Of a stretch of DNA of 64,000 bases, positions 26,287 to 34,553 are shown piece after piece; within the stretch, counting starts at the first letter, position 1; every line of letters starts with the position of its first letter. This stretch comes from Clostridium gelidum (lineage in GTDB: Bacteria > Bacillota > Clostridia > Clostridiales > Clostridiaceae), in assembly GCF_019977655.1 (NCBI RefSeq), contig NZ_AP024849.1, positions 4,373,001-4,437,000 on the forward strand, read 5' to 3'. The position numbers and the translations under genes were made by a program. The notes below the pieces were generated by a model, which was not told the DNA's origin, searched no databases, and saw nothing but the letters and a program-made list of their open reading frames with translations.

Positions 26287-27057
26287 TTATTCCATTAAGT
26301 AAACTATGGTCTTTTTTCTGCCAAATTCATTAACTTGTTCATGAGTAGGTAACCAAATATCTATTATATACGTCCCATCATTTTTTACCACCACTGCTCC
26401 GCCTCTATCTTCAACATTAAATATTCGATCTTCTTTATAATCTTTTAGTTCCGGAATATAAATTTTACTTCCAAGTGGTATATCTTTTGGCGCAGCAATA
26501 ACACCCACTCTAGTATGTGTTTGCATTGCAGTTTGGGATCCCCATGCTTCTGAACATATTGCACAATTACAATAAGCAGTTAACTCTGCTTCAATAGGTG
26601 TAGCCTTTTTAAATATTGAGTTGCTTTGTATTTCATCATATACCTTATTAGGTGGAGTTTCATCATATTCTTCAATATAATCACCATTGGCATAACCTAT
26701 AATATCTTCATATTTTATCTTATACCAACCATTATCTTTCTCTAATATATCAAATATCATTCCTTCATACAAACAATAACTTATATAACTATCTAAATTG
26801 GGTTCTTCCCTAATGCATAAGTTAGAATCAATATTTATTACTTGCCCATGTTTTTTATAATTAGGAGCAGTAGTTACAAGTTTTCCTTGGGGGTTACTTA
26901 AATTATTATCATAGCTACCATAGAAAAAAGCATTATATCTTTGTGCAATTAAATTATTAGGATCACTTAATATCACTTTAAAATAAGCTGCAAATCCTCC
27001 TATAACAATTGCTAAACATATATACAGAGCACATACATATTTCCCTAATCTTGACAA
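26287..27057 (-). CDS. Membrane-anchored SH3b plus 3D-domain protein
   Basis: Start taken at TTG behind GAGGGG (256 residues); an in-frame ATG at 27120 lacks a ribosome binding site. One N-terminal membrane helix (YVCALYICLAIVIGGFAAYF), then an SH3-like domain around residues 75-130 (LCIREEPNLDSYISYCLYEG), then a C-terminal 3D domain with ELTAYCNCAICS, VGVIAAPKDIPLGSKIYIP and the acidic VEDRGGAVV and IDIWLPTHEQ motifs. 3D domains in RpfB/YabE-type proteins are lytic-transglycosylase-like, so a role in peptidoglycan turnover is likely. An IS66 element lies just upstream. Confidence 0.85.
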   Translation of the reverse strand: MSRLGKYVCALYICLAIVIGGFAAYFKVILSDPNNLIAQRYNAFFYGSYDNNLSNPQGKLVTTAPNYKKHGQVINIDSNLCIREEPNLDSYISYCLYEGMIFDILEKDNGWYKIKYEDIIGYANGDYIEEYDETPPNKVYDEIQSNSIFKKATPIEAELTAYCNCAICSEAWGSQTAMQTHTRVGVIAAPKDIPLGSKIYIPELKDYKEDRIFNVEDRGGAVVVKNDGTYIIDIWLPTHEQVNEFGRKKTIVYLME

Positions 27058-27160
27058 GTAATCATTCCCCTCTGTTTTTATATTATACATGTTGCAAGAT
27101 ATATAATAATATTTCTTCATATGATTAAGTCTAATATTTTTACATTATATACTATTATAT

Positions 27161-27168
27161 TATATTTT
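27161..27168. repeat. Target-site duplication, left copy
   Basis: TATATTTT directly before the left IS66 terminus; identical to 28871-28878. Confidence 0.85.
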
Positions 27169-28870
27169 GTAACTATTCAGCTGTAGTCATTTAAAATTTT
27201 AATAGATATACTTTTAGGTATGGCAAATAGGGGTATCAACTTATTCTCAATACCCCTAGAAATATCTTAGTTAAACTAAGGTCGGATCGATTATATTTGA
27301 AGTAAATACTGATTTTATACAATCCAAAGTATTCAAGCTATTTTTTCGAACCGTGGATACATATCCACGAATTCTAGTAAATGCTTTTGCGCCATCTTTA
27401 CTTCTAAATGTTCCAGAGATTTTTTGTTTAACCTTAGTCATTCGTAGATCACGCTCTGCAAGATTATTATCAAAAGGTATTTCAAAATCATACATAAAAG
27501 CAAGTATTTGATTTTTATAACCGCTTAATCTATTTAATAGATTAAGACTAGTACTTTTCTTTACTTTCTTTTTACTGTATGCTTTACTATTTGCTATATA
27601 ATCTTCTTTGAAGCCATCTTCTAATATTTGATCATATCTTTTTTCAAAGGCTTCAATTTTATCTAAAGTTAAGGCATTGGCAGTATTCCAAGATAAATCT
27701 ACTTCTTTTTTTATTTCTACTAATAGATTTTTCAAAGGCTCTGCCCATTTTTGTTTTTCTAGCTCTGATATAGCATTTAACTCTCTTAATATGTGAGCAT
27801 TGCATAAAGCGTGCTCACAAGAGTATTGATGATATGTCTTCCAGCAGTCATGTACTGCTGTTCCGGTAAATTTAGGTAATATATTTATATCATCAATAGC
27901 TTCTTTACCTCGTTTTTCATGTGCTTCATAATAAGTATATTTATCATTTGAAGCAACATGTAGCCATTGGCGTTTTTTATCTATATATATTCCAGTTTCG
28001 TCATAATGTACAGCACCTTGATAATTAGTTATTGCATTTTTTATATTTTCTTCAACAAGTTCTAATTTTTCATGACAGTTATTATTAAAATTGACTATTG
28101 TACCTTGACTTAAACTTATATTAAACATATCAGAAATCAATTCAGCACCACGTTTAAACGGAATTAATTGATATTGAGTTAAATAAACAGCTATCGCTTT
28201 TACTTTATCGCCATATTGAACTGTGTTTGTTATTCCCTCAGGGAATTTACCGGTGTTTTTTCTTCTACACTTTGGACATTTTTTAACTTCTGATCTATGT
28301 TCAGTAACTTTTACTTTAGTCTCTGGTAGATCAACCACTTGTCGTACAATTATACTGTCCGGAGCTACATCCTGTAAGGATTCTCCGCAAATATCACATT
28401 TATCTACAGTGTGTACAATTATTTCATCTGGATTTTCAGTAAGCTCAAGTGTCTTTCCATCATGACCTTCTTGACCACCAGGTTTTTTGCCTGATTTAGT
28501 TCTTAAAGTTTTAGTTTTCTTTTTAAAACCATCTGTCGATGGTGGTTTGCTACTGTTATTACTATTCTTTTGAGTTTGTTTTTCTAAAGATTGAACACGC
28601 TCACCGAGAGCTTTATTTTCTTTTGAAATTTTTTCTACTTGAGAATTTAGACCTTTTATTTCATTTGTAAGTTCTTTTATAACACTCATAACTTGCGTTA
28701 ATCCTTGATTATAGATTTCTATAATTTTGCCTTCGCTCACGATAGTCACCACCTTATCATTAGTTTTTTAAAAGACAATATTTATAATACCAAAAGCTAA
28801 GAATAATAGGAATAATTTTTTGAAAAATTATTTAATATATAATAAATTTATTCAATAGCTGAATAGTTAC
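27169..28870 (-). mobile_element. IS66-family insertion sequence (single-ORF type)
   Basis: 1702 bp. The ends match as inverted repeats, GTAACTATTCAGCT at the left and its complement AGCTGAATAGTTAC at the right, flanked by an 8-bp direct repeat TATATTTT. Eight-base duplications are typical of IS66. Only the transposase gene is present, without tnpA/tnpB, as in the ISBst12 subgroup. A hairpin at 27228-27258 (TAGGGGTAT/ATACCCCTA) sits after the gene. The intact frame, termini and duplication suggest a recent insertion. Confidence 0.93.
27271..28752 (-). CDS. IS66-family transposase
   Basis: 493 residues, full length. Order of elements: N-terminal coiled coil (LTNEIKGLNSQVEKISKENK), a Ser/Asn-rich linker, a zinc finger (CDICGES and KCPKCRRK), then the DDE core with VHYDETGIYID, AVHDCWKTYH and, near the end, DNNLAERDLRMTKVKQKISG carrying the catalytic Glu. 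The GTG at 28752 is used; a second GTG five codons later has the better-spaced AAGGTGG site. It catalyses movement of the surrounding element. Confidence 0.95.
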   Translation of the reverse strand: MVTIVSEGKIIEIYNQGLTQVMSVIKELTNEIKGLNSQVEKISKENKALGERVQSLEKQTQKNSNNSSKPPSTDGFKKKTKTLRTKSGKKPGGQEGHDGKTLELTENPDEIIVHTVDKCDICGESLQDVAPDSIIVRQVVDLPETKVKVTEHRSEVKKCPKCRRKNTGKFPEGITNTVQYGDKVKAIAVYLTQYQLIPFKRGAELISDMFNISLSQGTIVNFNNNCHEKLELVEENIKNAITNYQGAVHYDETGIYIDKKRQWLHVASNDKYTYYEAHEKRGKEAIDDINILPKFTGTAVHDCWKTYHQYSCEHALCNAHILRELNAISELEKQKWAEPLKNLLVEIKKEVDLSWNTANALTLDKIEAFEKRYDQILEDGFKEDYIANSKAYSKKKVKKSTSLNLLNRLSGYKNQILAFMYDFEIPFDNNLAERDLRMTKVKQKISGTFRSKDGAKAFTRIRGYVSTVRKNSLNTLDCIKSVFTSNIIDPTLV

Positions 28871-28878
28871 TATATTTT
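28871..28878. repeat. Target-site duplication, right copy
   Basis: TATATTTT directly after the right IS66 terminus, identical to 27161-27168. Confidence 0.85.
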
Positions 28879-28972
28879 TTCATACTTTTGAAGTTTTTTA
28901 TTCCTTTTTAATACTTATATGGTTAAAGTATTATATTTTATTAGTTTAAAATACTATTTTTCAATTGACTTT

Positions 28973-29013
28973 AAAGGCCTTGATAATCCTACTTTAGAAC
29001 TATCAAGGTCTTT
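28973..29013. terminator. Terminator-like hairpin
   Basis: AAAGGCCTTGATA pairs with TATCAAGGTCTTT (one G-U); TATTATTTT follows on the plus strand. It lies between the IS element and the EEP gene; the rest of this gap shows nothing else. Confidence 0.65.
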
Positions 29014-29074
29014 ATTATTTTAGATTATATGTAAACTTTTTTCTTAAGTTATAAATATAAATAATATTTTCATA

Positions 29075-29087
29075 TTTTGATTGTGCC
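29075..29087. repeat. Isolated end of the miniature element
   Basis: TTTTGATTGTGCC followed by TAA is the right terminus of the 9757-9915 element. The final C plus the adjoining TA forms the stop codon (TAG on the minus strand) of the EEP gene. No partner end was found nearby. Confidence 0.5.
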
Positions 29088-29869
29088 TAATATAATTTTT
29101 TTATTTTTATATCTGCCATTAAAGGATAATGATCTGATGGATATTTCCCATCAATGTTATATTTAATTATTTCAGCATTAACCACTTCTATTTCTTCTGA
29201 TACAAAGATGTAATCAATGTGAACTCCCTTTTGTTTTCTTTTAAAGTTATCTCTAGTCACTTCATTATATAAATTTTTATTTATATCTTGTACTGCTACT
29301 AATTTTTTCTTTGATAATTTTCCGCGTGTAAAATCTTCTATTAATTTGCTATCTGGAATAGCATTAAAATCACCCATTAATATGATTGGAAGTTCTTCTT
29401 TTTCTTGTTCTTTCTCTATAATTTCCATGAGCTTCTTTAATCCATATTCTCTTGCCTTTGGAAGAAAATTATCTAAATGAGAATTACAAATTCTAACCTT
29501 ATCATTATCAATTTCTACTATAGCTGTTGTGCAGATTCTAGGAAAGAGTGAATACCACTTACGGCTTCCAATCTTATCTGGATTTTCAGATAACCAAAAA
29601 GTTTTATATTTGTGTATAATATGTTTTTTTGAAATTAAAATATTATTTCTCTCTGACGAAATATTTTTAGTTCTTGGCTTTCCAATAATATTATACTCCT
29701 TAATATTGTCTTCTATATCATAAAACATATTATCTTTGACTTCTTGCGTTCCAATAATATCACACTTATAGTCTCTCATTATGTGATAAACCATGTCCTT
29801 TCTGCTATCCCATCTATTATTAAAATCCAATGGAAAATCGCATCTTAAATTAAATGTCATTATTCTCAT
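29087..29869 (-). CDS. Endonuclease/exonuclease/phosphatase-family protein
   Basis: 260 residues covering one EEP domain: IMTFNLRCDFPLDFNNRWDS at the start, DIIGTQEVKDNM (metal-binding Glu), CNSHLDNF, LPIILMGDFNAIPDS and HIDYIFVSEEIEV then SDHYPLMADI. This is the metal-dependent phosphodiesterase/phosphatase fold, closest in style to bacterial EEP proteins of unknown substrate rather than ExoIII. Its 3' end coincides with a miniature-element terminus. Confidence 0.9.
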   Translation of the reverse strand: MRIMTFNLRCDFPLDFNNRWDSRKDMVYHIMRDYKCDIIGTQEVKDNMFYDIEDNIKEYNIIGKPRTKNISSERNNILISKKHIIHKYKTFWLSENPDKIGSRKWYSLFPRICTTAIVEIDNDKVRICNSHLDNFLPKAREYGLKKLMEIIEKEQEKEELPIILMGDFNAIPDSKLIEDFTRGKLSKKKLVAVQDINKNLYNEVTRDNFKRKQKGVHIDYIFVSEEIEVVNAEIIKYNIDGKYPSDHYPLMADIKIKKLY

Positions 29870-30095
29870 TTAACCACCACCTTGTAAGTATTCCATCCAA
29901 CTTTGAATATTTAATTTTTCTAGCAACAATTTTACTTTCATATCAGTATCTTTTTCTGAAACTGTTGTATTCACAATCAATTTCAAATCAAGTGTATGAG
30001 TTTATAATCAACATATATTTTCTAATACCCTCTGAATATAAGTCTAGTTCCCTTTATGTATGAATATTGTATATTAATACCATGTTAACACAAGG

Positions 30096-30109
30096 GTTAC
30101 AAATGTAAC
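30096..30109. promoter_or_regulatory. Palindrome upstream of the terpene-cyclase-like gene
   Basis: GTTACA, two bases, TGTAAC: a perfect 14-bp dyad 26 bp before the start codon and just ahead of the AGGAGGG site. It could be a repressor operator or a small hairpin. Confidence 0.4.
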
Positions 30110-30135
30110 ATAAAAAATTATCAGGAGGGATTAAA

Positions 30136-30780
30136 ATGGTGTTATTTTTATTATTGCTAAGTGGAATTTGTTGGACAATAGTTTATATTCAATTAATTTT
30201 GGTAGGTTTTAAAGACAAAACTTATGGAATGCCCTTTATTGCATTAGCACTTAATTTCGCTTGGGAAGTACTTCATTCCTATATTGGCTTAAAAAGTAAT
30301 CTTTCAAGCATTCAAACTTGGATTACATTAATTTGGTTACTTTTAGATATTGTGATTGTTTATACTTACTTAAAATATGGAAGAAATTTTTTTCCAAAAC
30401 ACACAAGTAAAAAATTCTTTATGCCTTGGACTATACTTATATTTTTAATGTCATTTATTATTCAATACTATTTTGTTATAGAATTCGGAGCTTTAGGTGG
30501 GTTATATTCAGGATTTCTTCAAAATCTTATAATGTCTATATTATTTATTAACTTGCTTGTTAATAGAATGGATCTAAAAGGTCAAAATTTAAATATTGCT
30601 ATATATAAATGGATTGGTACTTTGGCACCTACTATTTTATATGGTGTTATTCAAGGAAATAAGTTGATTCTTGTTCTTGGAATATTCTGTTCCTTATTTG
30701 ATATTCTATATATATACTTTTTGAATAATATTAAGAAAATGTCTTCTAACCACTCAAAATCTTCCACCATATCAAATTAA
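30136..30780 (+). CDS. Transmembrane terpene-cyclase-like protein (Pyr4/PaxB superfamily)
   Basis: 214 residues, seven predicted membrane helices, ATG behind AGGAGGG. The segment YIQLILVGFKDKTYGMPFIA then LALNFAWEVLHSY matches the family hallmark (D-x-TYGM ... N-x-x-WE) of fungal meroterpenoid cyclases such as Pyr4 and of bacterial transmembrane-type terpene cyclases. Glu44 and Asp189 occupy the places of the two acids needed in Pyr4. It could cyclise or bind a polyprenyl substrate in the membrane; no prenyltransferase or tailoring genes adjoin, so function is open. A palindrome lies upstream. Confidence 0.7.
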   Translation: MVLFLLLLSGICWTIVYIQLILVGFKDKTYGMPFIALALNFAWEVLHSYIGLKSNLSSIQTWITLIWLLLDIVIVYTYLKYGRNFFPKHTSKKFFMPWTILIFLMSFIIQYYFVIEFGALGGLYSGFLQNLIMSILFINLLVNRMDLKGQNLNIAIYKWIGTLAPTILYGVIQGNKLILVLGIFCSLFDILYIYFLNNIKKMSSNHSKSSTISN

Positions 30781-30866
30781 AATTCTATGTGCAAATTTTG
30801 ATTTATTTTCTACAGAAAAACTTTTAATAATCGCTATGTTTTAATATAGTGTAAAATACGATAAAA

Positions 30867-30893
30867 AATATAGGTGGTTTGTCCACCTATATT
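30867..30893 (-). terminator. Terminator of the CGGC-protein gene, part of a repeat
   Basis: AATATAGGTGG pairs perfectly with CCACCTATATT around TTTGT; TTTT follows on the minus strand. The hairpin and the sequence beyond it (30833-30852) recur at 49268-49334. Confidence 0.8.
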
Positions 30894-30968
30894 CCTAATT
30901 AAGAATCATTTACTTATATATATATTTAATCATATTCTTTTTCTATCTTTAAGTATCAAAAATTTATT

Positions 30969-31382
30969 TTACTCATAACAGTTGTATATACCTTCTTCTC
31001 TTTTCCTTTTTGCACCAACACTTATATAAGACCCATCGACTACATTTTTAAAGCCTTTCTTCGTAACTATACTCTTGATATAGTCTGCATGTGGACACCT
31101 ATCGTAGTGATAATTATCAGTTACCATGCAAGATGATAAATGAACCACAACTTCATCTTTACTAATATTATTCTTTTTATATGCCATCTTCGAGAAATGT
31201 TCTAATTTCGAGGCAACTCCTTTTCCACAACATCCACCACAAGTGAAAGAAATATATCTTGTATCATCATCATAATCTTTAAAAACTTCATCCTTATTAC
31301 AAAAAGCATTTGTACATGCAAAACCACTGCACCTTCTATGTGCAATATCGCACTGAATAATAACAACATATTTAGTATTCAT
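30969..31382 (-). CDS. CGGC-domain protein
   Basis: 137 residues with the family motif FTCGGCCGKGV near residue 50 and further Cys clusters (CDIAHRRCSGFACTNAFC; LSSCMVTDNYHYDRCPHADY). The CGGC domain is a small Cys-rich putative metal- or cluster-binding domain of anaerobes and its function is unknown. It is monocistronic with a terminator at 30867-30893. Confidence 0.88.
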   Translation of the reverse strand: MNTKYVVIIQCDIAHRRCSGFACTNAFCNKDEVFKDYDDDTRYISFTCGGCCGKGVASKLEHFSKMAYKKNNISKDEVVVHLSSCMVTDNYHYDRCPHADYIKSIVTKKGFKNVVDGSYISVGAKRKREEGIYNCYE

Positions 31383-31580
31383 ACTTACCCGTCCTCTCTC
31401 TTCTTTAAATTTCTCTTAATATCTCTATTACTCTTAAAATACCATAATTTCAAAAACTAATAAATACCCATTTTCAACATTCATTTAAAACATAGCATAA
31501 AACCTAATTCAAACTATGATTGGAATTCTATATTTTTCAAAAGTATTATACAATGTATATTTAACTTGTTTTGAATTTTT

Positions 31581-31616
31581 AAAAATCCCCAAAGGTAGAC
31601 TGCCTTTGGGGATTTT
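31581..31616. terminator. Strong bidirectional terminator
   Basis: AAAAATCCCCAAAGG pairs perfectly with CCTTTGGGGATTTTT (15 bp). It ends the DUF1858 transcript on the minus strand. Confidence 0.85.
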
Positions 31617-31672
31617 TTGCGAAATATATTCATTTTTATATTTTTCACTTTTAGTTTCTACATTTAGTTAAA

Positions 31673-31855
31673 TTATTTATTTAATGCTTCTAATAATTCT
31701 TCTAAATTTAGTCCATGAACTTTTGCCGCATCTTCAATTGTTTCTGCTTGAGAAGATGGACATCCAACACATCCCATTCCAAAACTCATTAAAATTTGTG
31801 GTGCATCTTCCTTTATTCTTATTACTTCTCCAATTGTTAAATCTTTAGTTATCAT
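31673..31855 (-). CDS. DUF1858 redox-disulfide domain protein
   Basis: 60 residues, one DUF1858 domain: ITKDLTIGEVIRIKEDAPQI then the GMGCVGCPSSQAETIEDAA motif with a CxxC pair, ending HGLNLEELLEALNK. This domain is described as hybrid-cluster-protein-associated and found in anaerobes as a stand-alone protein or fused to redox enzymes. Single-gene unit. A palindrome GTAAC-N4-GTTAC lies about 120 bp upstream. Confidence 0.93.
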   Translation of the reverse strand: MITKDLTIGEVIRIKEDAPQILMSFGMGCVGCPSSQAETIEDAAKVHGLNLEELLEALNK

Positions 31856-32243
31856 ATTTAATCTTCTCCTCTACTTTAATCTATTTAATTTATTTAACTT
31901 ATGAATTTATTATAGTCTGTTGTTATTAAGTTACCTTCTATATCATATTATATTACTCAATTGATTCTTAATCGGTAACACATGTTACACTTAACTTTTA
32001 TTTTTATCTATATTCATTGTTGCAGACAAGTTTTTAAAGCATACGAATATTTTAGTACAACCTTTACCCTTGCTGTTTGTTCATACTGATAACAAACCAT
32101 AGGATTTTCGTCAATAGATATCAATTCTTAAAGTATTATTCTATCTTATTATTTTCATAATCTCATATAATATTCATCAATATCTAATTGAATTTTTAAG
32201 CTTTTATCTTATTTAATTTTATTACTTGCATATAATTCATATA
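31856..32243. promoter_or_regulatory. Upstream region of DUF1858 gene
   Basis: Nearly 390 bp with no gene. It contains the palindrome GTAACACATGTTAC at 31976-31989, a candidate operator. Nothing else could be supported. Confidence 0.4.
31976..31989. promoter_or_regulatory. Perfect palindrome GTAAC-N4-GTTAC
   Basis: GTAACACATGTTAC is a 14-bp perfect palindrome about 120 bp upstream of the DUF1858 start. The symmetry fits a dimeric regulator such as a CRP/FNR-type protein. Confidence 0.4.
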
Positions 32244-32283
32244 AAAAAACAACAAATCATATTAAAATGACTTGTTGTTTTTT
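32244..32283. terminator. Bidirectional terminator
   Basis: AAAAAACAACAAATCAT pairs with ATGACTTGTTGTTTTTT with one mismatch. It ends the HAD phosphatase gene. Confidence 0.8.
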
Positions 32284-32299
32284 GTGTCCTATTTCTAAC

Positions 32300-32953
32300 T
32301 TAAATAAGAATATCTAATAATTCATTAGTATCTTTTACTATGTAATCTGCTCTAGCCTGTGTTAATTCTATTACATCTCCAAATCCATAAAGAACACCTA
32401 TTGATTTAATATCATTATCCTTTGCACCAATAATATCATGTTCTCTATCACCTACCATAATAACTTTTGATAAATCAGCAATTTTAGCTCCTTCTAATGC
32501 ATAATTTATAACATCACCTTTTTTAACTCTTGTTTCTTCAAAGTCAGATCCAGCTACAAATGTAAAATACTTATCAATCTTAAAATATTCAAGAATTTGT
32601 TTAGCATACACTTCAGGTTTTGATGTAGCCAGTATAATTATCTTCCCACGTTCTTTAAGTTTATCTAAAACTTCTATTATTCCATCATATAAATTATTTT
32701 CATAAATGCCTTTATCTGCATAATATTCTCTATATTTTATAAGTGCAAGAGTTGCTTTTTCTTCATCAAACTTATAATATTCTTTGAAAGATTCTTTTAA
32801 AGGTGGTCCAATAAACTTCTGTAAATCCTCAAGATTATCCACTAAAATATCAAAATATTTTAATGCATATTGAACTGATTTAGTTATTCCCTCTCCAGAA
32901 TCAGTTATTGTTCCATCTAAGTCAAATAATATGTATTTAAAATTATTATCCAA
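32300..32953 (-). CDS. HAD-family phosphatase (phosphoglycolate phosphatase-like)
   Basis: 217 residues. Motif I LFDLDGTITDSGEGI has both catalytic Asp; motif II is ILATSKPEVYA; motif III/IV is VIMVGDREHDIIGAKDNDIK. The four-helix cap contains FIGPPLKESFKEYY, common in Gph/PpaX-like proteins. It hydrolyses a small phosphorylated metabolite, not determinable from sequence. Monocistronic. Confidence 0.88.
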   Translation of the reverse strand: MDNNFKYILFDLDGTITDSGEGITKSVQYALKYFDILVDNLEDLQKFIGPPLKESFKEYYKFDEEKATLALIKYREYYADKGIYENNLYDGIIEVLDKLKERGKIIILATSKPEVYAKQILEYFKIDKYFTFVAGSDFEETRVKKGDVINYALEGAKIADLSKVIMVGDREHDIIGAKDNDIKSIGVLYGFGDVIELTQARADYIVKDTNELLDILI

Positions 32954-33161
32954 TTAAAAATTCCTCCTTGTCTTTACATGTTGTATTATATACGTAAATT
33001 ATAACACATTTTAAAATATATATTCTAAATGAACTATAACGTAAGAACTTTTTTAGCATAATCAAGAATTCAAATCATTAATTCATTTATCAAAAATGTA
33101 GGTTATCATATTTTCCATAAAAAAATTAATAATTTTACTTTTTAAAGGTAATACTATTTCT

Positions 33162-33179
33162 TAGGTTCTATGAAACCTA
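33162..33179. promoter_or_regulatory. Inverted repeat upstream of reverse rubrerythrin gene
   Basis: TAGGTT, six bases, AACCTA: an 18-bp dyad about 40 bp before the start codon. It may be an operator or early-transcript hairpin. It does not resemble a PerR box. Confidence 0.35.
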
Positions 33180-33220
33180 TAAGTATATGAAAAATAATAC
33201 TAGTTATGGAGGAATTTTAA

Positions 33221-33766
33221 ATGAAGAGATTTATTTGTACTGTGTGCGGTTATATTCATGAAGGCGATGCACCACCTGATATTTGTCCTATTTGTAAAGT
33301 TGGTGCTGACAAGTTCAAAGAAATTATTGATTCTCTAGATTTTGCTGATGAACATAAGATTGGAATTGTAGAAGGACTTAATGATGAAATATTGGAAGGT
33401 TTAAGAGCTAATTTCATTGGTGAATGTACTGAAGTTGGAATGTATTTAGCAATGTCTCGTCAAGCTGATCGTGAAGGTTATCCTGAAGTAGGCGAAACTT
33501 ACAAGCGAATTGCCTTTGAAGAAGCTGAGCATGCTTCAAAATTTGCTGAAATCTTAGGTGAAGTTGTAGTTGCTGATACTAAAGCTAACTTAAGTGCTAG
33601 AGTTGAAGCTGAATATGGTGCATGTGAAGGCAAAAAGAAACTTGCAACATTGGCTAAACAAAGCAATTTAGATGCTATTCATGATACGGTTCATGAAATG
33701 TGTAAAGATGAGGCCAGACATGGTAAAGCATTTAAAGGATTATTAGATAGATACTTTAATAAATAA
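33221..33766 (+). CDS. Reverse rubrerythrin
   Basis: 181 residues with the domains in reverse order to classic rubrerythrin. Residues 1-40 form a rubredoxin-like Fe(Cys)4 site (CTVCGYIHEG and CPICKVG). The rest is a ferritin-like di-iron four-helix bundle with ECTEVGMYLAMS, FEEAEHASKFAEI, VEAEYGACEG and CKDEARHGKAF. In Clostridium these proteins reduce H2O2 and O2 with electrons from NADH via rubredoxin reductases and are peroxide-inducible. Start behind GGAGGA. Confidence 0.94.
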   Translation: MKRFICTVCGYIHEGDAPPDICPICKVGADKFKEIIDSLDFADEHKIGIVEGLNDEILEGLRANFIGECTEVGMYLAMSRQADREGYPEVGETYKRIAFEEAEHASKFAEILGEVVVADTKANLSARVEAEYGACEGKKKLATLAKQSNLDAIHDTVHEMCKDEARHGKAFKGLLDRYFNK

Positions 33767-33839
33767 TTAAACTAATATTATATGTGAATAAAAATATTAA
33801 GCCCTATTAAATAATTTCTAAATTAAAGGAGTGTTTCTT

Positions 33840-34160
33840 GTGCAAAAAATTAATTGTGATGTAAATAATTGTTCACATAACAAAAGTGGTGTTTGTTATT
33901 CAAACAGAGTGGATATTGGAGGTATATCAGCTAATAGTGAAAGTGGAACTTGTTGTGGTTCATTTTTAAATAAAGCTTTATATAGTGCATTAACCAATAA
34001 TACAAATTCTACTATGCAGTGCGATTCCCTTATTTGTAAAGCTGAAAACTGTAATCATAACTATAATAATTTTTGTGATTTGCAGTCTATAGATGTGTCT
34101 GGCTCAAGAGCTCAAATATATGCTGAAACAGAATGTTCTAGCTTTAATGAAAAATTGTAA
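33840..34160 (+). CDS. Tandem DUF1540 protein
   Basis: 106 residues from GTG behind AAAGGAG; the GTG nine bases earlier overlaps the site. Two DUF1540 units: INCDVNNCSHNKSGVCYSNR then GTCCGSF, and CKAENCNHNYNNFCDLQSID then TECSSF. Each unit has four Cys and a His that suggest a metal site. Function unknown; these small Cys-rich proteins are common in clostridia, often linked to sporulation or redox. It may be transcribed with the reverse rubrerythrin gene 73 bp upstream. Confidence 0.88.
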   Translation: MQKINCDVNNCSHNKSGVCYSNRVDIGGISANSESGTCCGSFLNKALYSALTNNTNSTMQCDSLICKAENCNHNYNNFCDLQSIDVSGSRAQIYAETECSSFNEKL

Positions 34161-34200
34161 TAATCAACACCTACATATATTATATAAGTTTTAATAATTA

Positions 34201-34252
34201 TTTTACGAGCAAATTCTAAAGTTCTAAAGAACTTTAGAATTTGCTTGTAAAA
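34201..34252. other. Very long perfect hairpin
   Basis: TTTTACGAGCAAATTCTAAA plus GTTC pairs with GAACTTTAGAATTTGCTTGTAAAA: 24 bp with one G-U, loop TAAA. It is not followed by a U-tract (TGGGGG follows), so it is an atypical terminator of the DUF1540 gene or a tiny inverted-repeat element. Confidence 0.6.
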
Positions 34253-34312
34253 TGGGGGTTAAGAACTATTTGAAAACTTTAATGTACTGTATATATCAAC
34301 TTTTTACTTTAT

Positions 34313-34510
34313 TTAACCTAGCACCTTGTCAAACCGCATTTTTTCCGCATATTCTTCAGAATACATATGGTGAACCATATATATTGTAATATTCTTCTCC
34401 ATATCTATGGTACAGAATAAATATGGCTGTGAACATAACCACTATATTGTTCTTCATCAATAAATGTAGACCCCATATCCATGAATATCCATTCTACCAA
34501 AAAAATCATC
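34313..34510 (-). pseudogene. HAD-like hydrolase relic
   Basis: One frame reads VEWIFMDMGSTFIDEEQYSG then YVHSHIYS and stops. FMDMGSTFIDE resembles the HAD motif I form seen in FDMGSTLIDE proteins. A second frame carries MEKNITIYMVHHMYSEEYAE and ends KMRFDKVLG. The gene is split and most of the body is missing. Confidence 0.5.
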
Positions 34511-34553
34511 CCTACAAATTACAATTTATATTACTCAACCTTAAAACTGGAAT

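Noticed and set aside
27228..27258. CRISPR-like or separate repeat within the IS66 left end
   Set aside because: The single TAGGGGTAT hairpin is inside the insertion sequence and is best read as part of its 3' region.
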